Shown in pieces: positions 20,975 through 27,106 of a DNA stretch of 27,106 nt. This DNA is from Syncephalis fuscata (taxonomy: Eukaryota; Zoopagomycota; Zoopagomycetes; Zoopagales; Piptocephalidaceae): NCBI GenBank assembly GCA_025786725.1, contig JAHLTZ010000106.1:1-27106 (forward strand), given 5' to 3'. Positions within the stretch are counted from its first letter, which is position 1; each line of letters opens with the position of its first letter. The notes below the pieces were generated by a model. That model had not been told where the DNA came from. It made no database searches and saw only the letters and a program-made list of their open reading frames with translations. The translations under genes and the position numbers were made by a program.

Positions 20975-22726
20975 TTACAACTCTTTGTAAAGATCCTTGT
21001 GCTGAGCCTTAATCATATCGGCGCCCTTCTCGCCAATCATGTAGACTGCGTTTTGGATTCGGCAGTCAGGAATGATAGGCATGATAGAAGCATCTATCAC
21101 ACGGAGATTCTTGATGCCGTGGACGCGGAGCTGGGGATCGACGACACCTTGGTCAATGTTCTTGGACAGGCGAGCGGTGCCGCAAGGGTGGAATGCAGTT
21201 TGGCTTCGATCCAAAACGGCCCTCTTCATTTCCTCATCCGAATCGAGAGGCATATCCCAAGGGTACTCACCGATGACGATATCCTTAAAGCCTTCACCAT
21301 GGAGGAGAAGATCGTAGGCCCATCTGACACCCTCACGCATGGCAATGATGTCCAGGTCATTGGCGAAGAAGTTCAGGTTGATGTTGGGCTGCACAAGAGG
21401 ATCAGCACTGTTGAGTGTGACCTCACCGCCCTCGGACACCGGGCGAACCAGATCAACAACAACAGACGTGTAGCATCCTTCCTTAGGGGTAGGAAAATGC
21501 CATTGGAATGCGCTGCCGAACATGCAGACAAAGTCGAGTTCGAAGTGTGGCTGTCCCTTAGGAGAGAAAGGATCTAGACCGCCGTTATTGGCTTTGGCCC
21601 TACTGTAGACAGGATCCTGGTTCAGGTTCTTATCAATGCGGGTGAAACCAACCATGTCCAGAAGGCCAGATCCCACAGGGCCTTCCTTGTTGCTGTGATA
21701 TGCGGACATGGCAGCATCCTTGCGGGGACCGGGGCGCAGGAGGACGTCGTCCATACCAAAGCCGTCCTTGACACGCAGGACGAAGGGGACGGCGGGGTGA
21801 TCGAGCAAGTGCTGGCCCACATGGCGCGAGTCGACAATCACATCAAGACCGTGCTTGGCCAACTCGGCGGCGGGTCCGACACCACTGAGCATCAGCAGCT
21901 TGGGGGTTTCAAAAACGCCCTGGGAGAGAATGACGTCACGGGTGGCGTAGAAGCTGAGTTCGGCGCCGGTGGAAGCGATCACAGTCACACCAGTGCAAGC
22001 GCGGGTGGCCTTATCGATGATTAAACACTTGCTGTGAACGGAAGAGAGAATTGTGATATTGGGCCTGTTCTTGACGAAGAGATAGCTACCTGAGCGCTGG
22101 CCATTGTGGATTGTGTCTGCACAGTGAGTGAGGCCGATCATCTTGCCGTCGTAGATGTTTTCCGAAATCGGCACGCCCTTGGAGACCCAGGCCTTTCTAA
22201 GAGCATCACGAAAGGGTTGCATCTCTGGAATCAGGGCAGCGTGAGATATCGGGATTGGTCCACCGGTACCAAGCTTATTAAATTCTGGACCATAGAGCTT
22301 TGGATTATCGTAGTAGGTTGCGCTCTTGCGGAAGTAAGGAAGAAGGTTATCCCAGGTCCATTCATTGCCACCAAACTCCCCCCAGTCGTCAAAGGTTGGT
22401 TTGCAGCCAGGGATCCAGGTGAAGTAGTTGAGGCTGGAGCTGCCGCCGAGGATCTTGCCGCGGGTGTTGGGCTTCTCGATGCGCTCGTAATCGTCGCGCT
22501 TGATCATTGTGGTCTTGTAGGCCCAGTCGTATTTGCTGCTGCGGAGGTCCATGGCCATGGAAGGGGTGGTAATCTCCTCGATCTCGCTAGGATTGTCGAC
22601 GCCAGCCTCGACAATCAGGACACTGACATTGGGATTTTCAGCAAGACGGCCGGCAACGGTGTTACCAGCAGTGCCACCTCCTACGATGATGAAGTCGAAA
22701 TGAGCTCCGTCTGTAGCTGCAGCCAT
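20975..22726 (-). CDS. GMC family oxidoreductase
   Basis: FAD-dependent alcohol or sugar oxidase/dehydrogenase; substrate unknown. Intronless, 583 residues. The start is the ATG at 22726 in a good context (ACAATGGC); the frame continues 93 bases upstream but only from a GTG. The N-terminal FAD-binding motif FDFIIVGGGTAGNTVAGRLAE is at about residue 10-30, with ADP contact VLIVEAG. Then come the GMC signature RGKILGGSSSLNY (about 90-105), the second signature SQGVFETPKLLMLSGVGP (about 260-275) and the C-terminal catalytic block HPCGTARL (about 525) with DASIMPIIPDCRIQNAV. No signal peptide. It is clearly more GC-rich and C/G-ending in codon use than its neighbours and reads like ascomycete members of the family, which suggests transfer. 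Head to head with a catalase. Confidence 0.92.
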   Translation of the reverse strand: MAAATDGAHFDFIIVGGGTAGNTVAGRLAENPNVSVLIVEAGVDNPSEIEEITTPSMAMDLRSSKYDWAYKTTMIKRDDYERIEKPNTRGKILGGSSSLNYFTWIPGCKPTFDDWGEFGGNEWTWDNLLPYFRKSATYYDNPKLYGPEFNKLGTGGPIPISHAALIPEMQPFRDALRKAWVSKGVPISENIYDGKMIGLTHCADTIHNGQRSGSYLFVKNRPNITILSSVHSKCLIIDKATRACTGVTVIASTGAELSFYATRDVILSQGVFETPKLLMLSGVGPAAELAKHGLDVIVDSRHVGQHLLDHPAVPFVLRVKDGFGMDDVLLRPGPRKDAAMSAYHSNKEGPVGSGLLDMVGFTRIDKNLNQDPVYSRAKANNGGLDPFSPKGQPHFELDFVCMFGSAFQWHFPTPKEGCYTSVVVDLVRPVSEGGEVTLNSADPLVQPNINLNFFANDLDIIAMREGVRWAYDLLLHGEGFKDIVIGEYPWDMPLDSDEEMKRAVLDRSQTAFHPCGTARLSKNIDQGVVDPQLRVHGIKNLRVIDASIMPIIPDCRIQNAVYMIGEKGADMIKAQHKDLYKEL

Positions 22727-22875
22727 TGTGGAAGAAATCTGATAGGAATCGATATCTGTATCTTTTAGAGTTTGTAACAGGAAAAGTAAAACAAATGTGT
22801 TCTTGGATTGAGAAAGCACGATGTAACAGTGGAAAGCAAGTACGGAAAAGGTTGGGAGAACTGAAGAACTGAAAG

Positions 22876-22884
22876 TTTTATATA
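22876..22884 (-). promoter_or_regulatory. TATA box of GMC oxidoreductase gene
   Basis: On the minus strand the sequence reads TATATAAAA, about 150 nt upstream of the ATG at 22726. Transcription would then start roughly 120 nt before the ATG. Confidence 0.55.
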
Positions 22885-22928
22885 ACAGCTACCTTTACAG
22901 GAGTAAAGAGGGAGAAGTATTTGGCGAT

Positions 22929-23043
22929 AAGGTATAATTTATGTTTTAATTAAGGTATAATTTATGTTTTAATTAAGGTATGATCTATGTTTTAATTAAC
23001 GTATAATTTATGTTTCAAATAAGGTATAATTTATGTTTTAAAA
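22929..23043 (+). repeat. Five tandem 23-bp repeats upstream of GMC gene
   Basis: Unit AAGGTATAATTTATGTTTTA plus ATT. Units 1 and 2 are identical; units 3-5 differ at a few bases, and the last ends AAA. The array starts about 45 bp upstream of the TATA box, so it may serve as clustered binding sites. Confidence 0.9.
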
Positions 23044-23664
23044 ATATATATTTGACGTTTTAGAACAAATGCTAGAACTCGTACAATGAAAATATTTTTT
23101 TGTGAGTAAAGTAAAGAGAGAGAAAATAAAGGACGTCCATGCGTGCGCGTATGAAGTGGATTAAGCGGTAGCATTTTTCTTTCATTAATTTTATAAGACC
23201 TTCTCGTTCACTTGTTTCTTTTCTTTATCTTTGTGGGCAAATGAATTTTTTAGTTTATTAAAGCTATACGACACATTCCACGCCAACTAACATATTGAAG
23301 ATACATCACACCGTACAATGAATCGCCACTCGACTACGGCAACGATAGATTCTATTACTGTCGACAGCTTCGCACACATGATACCGCTAGGCCGGTGAAC
23401 CTACTCAGCTATCAGTATTTAAGTGCGCACTAACTAGCAGTATTAATAAAATGGGAGCTACTGCATTTTGACTCCTACATTTTTATTTATCTATTTCATC
23501 ACTATAGCGTGTATAATATTACATCCAACATTAATTGATTCATGTGTAATTAGCAATACAATAATGTGATTAATTAGTTATTTTTATTATTGCTTTAACA
23601 TCTATACATTGTCATTATGATATTAATTGTTCAAATACCATTTATTTAGTCAGATTAGCTATAG

Positions 23665-23923
23665 AAAAGTGGCTGTTTAATAAACAACATTTATACTAAT
23701 TATATTAATACTGATCTTACATCACAAATATGCCCAGAATGCAACAGTAGAATATTAGAAAAACAGAAGAAATCGTTTAGATGCAATAGCCCATACTGTA
23801 CATAAATTCAATAACAACAAACGTGGAATGACATGGAATTGCAATCATGTGGCTTCTATTAACATTCAATCAATCTTTCTACACATGGCCAGTAACAACA
23901 ATGATCGGCCTCAAATGTCTTAA
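23665..23923 (+). pseudogene. Decayed C-terminal fragment of a Fanzor/TnpB-like nuclease
   Basis: The frame 23665-23802 ends in a zinc ribbon, CPEC followed by FRCNSPYC (C-x2-C ... C-x4-C). A one-base shift at about 23800 continues in 23801-23923 with HKFNNNKRGMTWN, then CNHVASINIQSIF and HMASNNNDRPQMS before a stop. In the Fanzor/TnpB family the zinc ribbon is followed by a conserved block of the form NRD-x-x-A-x-x-NI that carries the last catalytic Asp. Here the expected Arg-Asp reads Cys-Asn. No ATG, the upstream two thirds is missing, and there is a stop just before 23665. It is therefore a relic, not a working gene. Assignment is from motif memory only. Confidence 0.55.
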
Positions 23924-24179
23924 AAAATCAATAGTATGTTATGTTATTTAAATAAATCAATTTATTAACAGTATTTTAATAGAAATCAATGTAGCTATCT
24001 TGCGTATAACAACGAAATGACTCTAATTGGAACAAATTTTACTTTGGAGCTCAAAATGTGCGAGTCAAAGTATAATTTAGCCAATAAAACTTTACCTTAT
24101 TTTATAGTAGCTCGGTCGTGTATCCACCTTCTTAACTTGTTATTACTTAACTTTGCTAACAATCTTACATAACCTCATA

Positions 24180-26242
24180 ATGGCTCACAACGTTCCAACT
24201 ATCCTTGCAACCCCTCAAACCAATGTCCTCACTACAAGTAATGGTATGTTAGATCTTCCGTGTCTGTCTTGTATATAGTATGCTTTCCTGTGCTAGTCAT
24301 CGCTTTGCAATGCACATTTAATTTTAAAAAGCTATTTGGCATTTCTCGCAGCCAAAGACTCACCTATAGTTGTTTCTTGTAGGTAATCCTGTGGACGACA
24401 ACCAAAACTCATTGACCGCAGGTGAATTTGGTCCCATTTTGCTACAGGACTTCCATCTCATCGACAAGATCACTCACTTTGATCGCGAGCGCATCCCCGA
24501 GCGTGTTGTTCATGCCAAGGGCGCAGGAGCTCACGGACACTTTGGTAAGTTATAAAAATGGAGATTGAGACTGGAAAAAATATTTTCTGGAACTGATACA
24601 TTTTATTTTCGGTTTGTTGTATGTTTGGAAATTTGCCCTGGTTTTAATTGGCCATAATAATCATGCTCGTTAACTACAGAGGTGACTGCGAATCTGTCTC
24701 AACTCACCAGCGCCAAGTTCCTTCAAACGCCTGGCACCAAGACTCCAGTCTTTACGCGCTTCTCCACTGTCGGAGGTGAGAGAGGAACCAGTGACTCGCT
24801 TCGTGACGTTCGTGGCTTCGCAGTCAAGTTTTACACTAAGGAGGGCAACTGGGACATGGTTGGAATCAATACACCAGTCTTTTGGATGTAAGTAATAATC
24901 CCAAGCCGTTACAACAAAAGCATATTGATGTTATACACGATACTCTAACGCTCACGGACCTTCTTACATAGCCGAGACCCCCTCAAGTTTCCCGATCTTA
25001 ACCACTCCCAGAAGCGTCATCCTCAAACTAACTTGAAAGATGCTGATATGTTTTGGGACTTTTTGTCACTCACTCCCGAGTCACTTCATCAGGTCACAAT
25101 CATATTCTCCAACCGTGGTACCCCCTACTCGCATCGCCACATGCATGGATTCGCGACCCACACGTTCAGGCTCGTCAACGCCCAGGGTGTTGCTCACTAT
25201 GTCAAATGGCACTTCAAGACTGATCAGGGCATCAAGAATCATACTAGCGAGGAGGCAGCCAAACTCGATGGCTCCGACCCAGACAGCAACACTAAGGACT
25301 TGTTTAATGCCATCGAAAAGGGTGATTTCCCTTCGTGGAGCGTCTATCTCCAGTAAGTTTCTGGTTTATTCTTGCTCATCCATCGCATTGTCACTGTTGT
25401 GGCCATTAGCATTTGATTTTAATTATGCTTTTTTTTATTATTTCTTGTAACATTACTTTAGAGTCATGAAGGAGGAAGATGCCGCAAACTACAAATGGAA
25501 CATTTTTGGTAAGGTCTTGTATGACAAAAAAGAATTCGATCATAATAGCGCAAAAAACTTTAATTCAAAAACTAACTACAATTCATTACTTTGAATGACA
25601 GATGACACCAAGATCTGGCCTCATGCTGACTATCCTCTTCAAAAAATCGGCAAGTTAACTTTGGACCGTAATCCAAGCAACTACTTTGCCGAGGTTGAAC
25701 AGGCTGCTTTCTCTCCTTCGTCTATGGTGCCTGGTATTGACGTTTCAAATGACAGGATTTTTCAGGCTCGTTTGTTCTCGTATCCCGACACTGAACGCCA
25801 CCGTCTCGGCTCCAACTTCCAACAGTTACCCATTAATCAACCATACCGCGCCAAGATTAGCAACTACCAACGTGATGGCCAGGGAACCTACTCTGAGAAC
25901 TTTGGAGCTCATCCCAATTATGAGCCCCAGAGTCAGGACCCCAATGGTCCTCAACAGCAGTCGCAGGATATCCGTGCCAAGTTTGCATCATTTAACTTAA
26001 GCGGAAAGACTGGTCGCTATCCTTACCGCAAGTTGGAGGATGACTTCATACAGCCACGCAACTTGTACCACCTGTTGCAGGGCAAGGAGCAGGATGATTT
26101 GATCAATAATATTGTTGGACATATTAAGCATGTTAAAAATCCCGAGATTATCAAGCGCCAGATTGCATTGTTCGCCAAAGCTGATCCCGAGTGGGGTCGT
26201 CGTGTTGAGGAGGGAGTTAAGACAGCTGGTAAGAAGCTTTAA
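24180..26242 (+). CDS. Catalase, small-subunit haem type, probably peroxisomal
   Basis: Breaks down H2O2 to water and oxygen. Six exons: 24180-24243, 24383-24544, 24680-24887, 24972-25352, 25462-25508 and 25602-26242, giving 500 residues, typical of small-subunit catalases. The distal haem-site block [17 protein letters not shown] includes the essential His. The Asn of [13 protein letters not shown] is retained, although the usual GNN reads GIN. Further family blocks are [40 protein letters not shown] and DQGIKN. The proximal haem ligand Tyr lies in [14 protein letters not shown]. The C-terminus GKKL ends in KKL, a known weak PTS1 variant. Introns of 84-139 bp are longer than in the other genes here. 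The start is the ATG in CATAATGGCTCAC. Confidence 0.93.
24244..24382 (+). other. Intron 1 of catalase gene
   Basis: GTATGT donor and TTCTTGTAG acceptor, 139 bp. It joins TTSN to [18 protein letters not shown] in frame. Confidence 0.85.
24545..24679 (+). other. Intron 2 of catalase gene
   Basis: GTAAGT donor and ACTACAG acceptor with a GTTAACT branch-like site, 135 bp. It interrupts the conserved HGHFEVT block. Confidence 0.9.
24888..24971 (+). other. Intron 3 of catalase gene
   Basis: GTAAGT donor and TTACATAG acceptor, 84 bp. It interrupts the Ile codon of VFWIRDP. Confidence 0.9.
25353..25461 (+). other. Intron 4 of catalase gene
   Basis: GTAAGT donor and CTTTAG acceptor, 109 bp. It joins SVYLQ to [15 protein letters not shown]. 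Confidence 0.85.
25509..25601 (+). other. Intron 5 of catalase gene
   Basis: GTAAGG donor, AACTAAC branch site and TGACAG acceptor, 93 bp. The preceding exon is only 47 nt. Confidence 0.85.
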
Positions 26243-27106
26243 GGCCAGGACATGGGGCCGATGCGCCATTAATTAAGTCATGATGGCGCTTGTACATAAC
26301 ATTAAAATAAATTTCCAATGAAATGGAAGGCTCCTGGAATGATTATTAAGTGGTAGTGTTTCTTCTTTTTTATAACACTATTTTTTCTTCATTTGGTATT
26401 CCGAGCTGGATGTAACTTCTTGCGCGTCCCATTCCTCTCCATCCCTTCAACCGTATGCAACTGCCTTTTCCTTTTGTCAAAAAGCACTATCTGCTTGCAA
26501 AAAGTAGTTGGAGTATTGGTCAGACAACCATTTCTCTAAATCAATTTTTCTTCTTATAAATTTCAATTGAATGGATCGAATAGACTCGAGATCTCATTGA
26601 TAAATATTGCCTGAAACCGTTGATTAATCAAAGTTTATCAACATTGACGTAATTGGTAATGTAATGGTTTTATGTAAGTTGTTATGGTAGATGGAATGGT
26701 AGATGGCAAATTATGTATAAAATAATGAGTAGTTTTGATGGCCAAATGGCTTAACCTTTTAATACACATCATTGTAAATTCACCCATTAACTGAATAGTT
26801 TACAATTTACGTCGTTGTTTTCTTTTCTCTTTCTACACTTGACAGCATTTATATATTGGATATACATTCTATTGTCAACTATTTCACAATAACCTGGTAG
26901 ATAATAATAAACAACTATTGCTGTTTTAAGCCATTTGTCTTTTGGCCCAATGTTGCTCTAATGTATATATCCAAAGTTAGAGCATTAATATTGTTATTGG
27001 CATTAACGTTATTATAACATATAACATAAAGGCTTTTTAAAAAGAGACTAGGCATAATACATATTAGCAATATAAAGAATATTTAATAAATAAAATAGAA
27101 ACTATC
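26243..27106. other. Intergenic region downstream of catalase
   Basis: AT-rich, with no coding frame seen to the end of the window. The stretch from about 26712 to 26930 resembles parts of 2627-2790 and 4313-4430, possibly copies of one diverged dispersed repeat. Confidence 0.6.

Larger units (their letters stand above)
22727..24179. other. Divergent GMC-catalase intergenic region
   Basis: About 1.45 kb. From left to right it holds the GMC 5' leader, a TATA box, the 23-bp tandem repeats, an unremarkable stretch (23044-23664), a decayed Fanzor/TnpB-like fragment (23665-23923) and the catalase promoter. A CCAAT word lies near 24080 on the catalase side. Confidence 0.7.

Noticed and set aside
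20999-22768. Long plus-strand open frames opposite the GMC gene (20999-21577, 22106-22768)
   Set aside because: They are shadows caused by the GC-rich codon pattern of the real gene; they contain no motif and begin within its catalytic region.
1-27106. tRNA, rRNA or CRISPR arrays
   Set aside because: No cloverleaf with conserved TTCGA arm, no rRNA-like stretch and no regularly spaced direct repeats with unique spacers were seen.

Overview
The window looks like a chromosomal segment of an AT-rich fungus, most likely an early-diverging (Mucoromycota-type) species. The reasons are: eukaryotic genes with short GT-AG introns (mostly 45-75 bp, often with CTAAC/CTAAT branch sites), a division 1 chitin synthase, a fungal DUF1769/UPF0590 protein, AT-rich spacers and decayed mobile-element sequence. 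The assignment is an inference; there is no rRNA or other direct marker. Splice sites below were placed by eye from reading frame, GT/AG and protein continuity.

Layout. 1-2262 (+): 3' part of a kinesin-4-like gene whose protein ends in a predicted transmembrane tail. 3153-3908 (-): DUF1769/UPF0590 (Duc1-like) protein. 5302-7806 (-): a second, complete kinesin-4-like gene, paralogous to the first and in opposite orientation. 7807-9378: non-coding. 9379-10607 (-): mitochondrial type 2 hydroxyacyl-thioester dehydratase (HTD2-like). 10862-13623 (-): one six-exon gene, which appears as three separate open frames before splicing, for an 828-residue protein made of about four diverged beta-rich repeats; the first vaguely recalls actinoporin-like folds. 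13624-15449: long divergent promoter region with a possible 5'UTR intron. 15450-17951 (+): intronless chitin synthase.

17952-20974 is gene-poor and holds a nearly perfect 380-bp inverted repeat around a 1.7-kb core with a broken reading frame. 20975-22726 (-): a GC-rich, intronless GMC oxidoreductase unlike its neighbours in composition, preceded by a TATA box and five 23-bp tandem repeats. 23665-23923: a decayed C-terminal fragment resembling a Fanzor/TnpB-type nuclease (zinc ribbon plus the final catalytic block). 24180-26242 (+): a six-exon small-subunit catalase ending in a PTS1-like KKL. 26243-27106: no gene seen.

How the genes fit together: most are unrelated housekeeping or cytoskeletal genes. 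The GMC oxidoreductase and catalase are head to head and could form a peroxide-producing/peroxide-removing pair if the GMC enzyme is an oxidase. The best candidates for something undescribed are the four-repeat protein, the transmembrane-tailed kinesin, and the mobile-element debris around the GMC gene.
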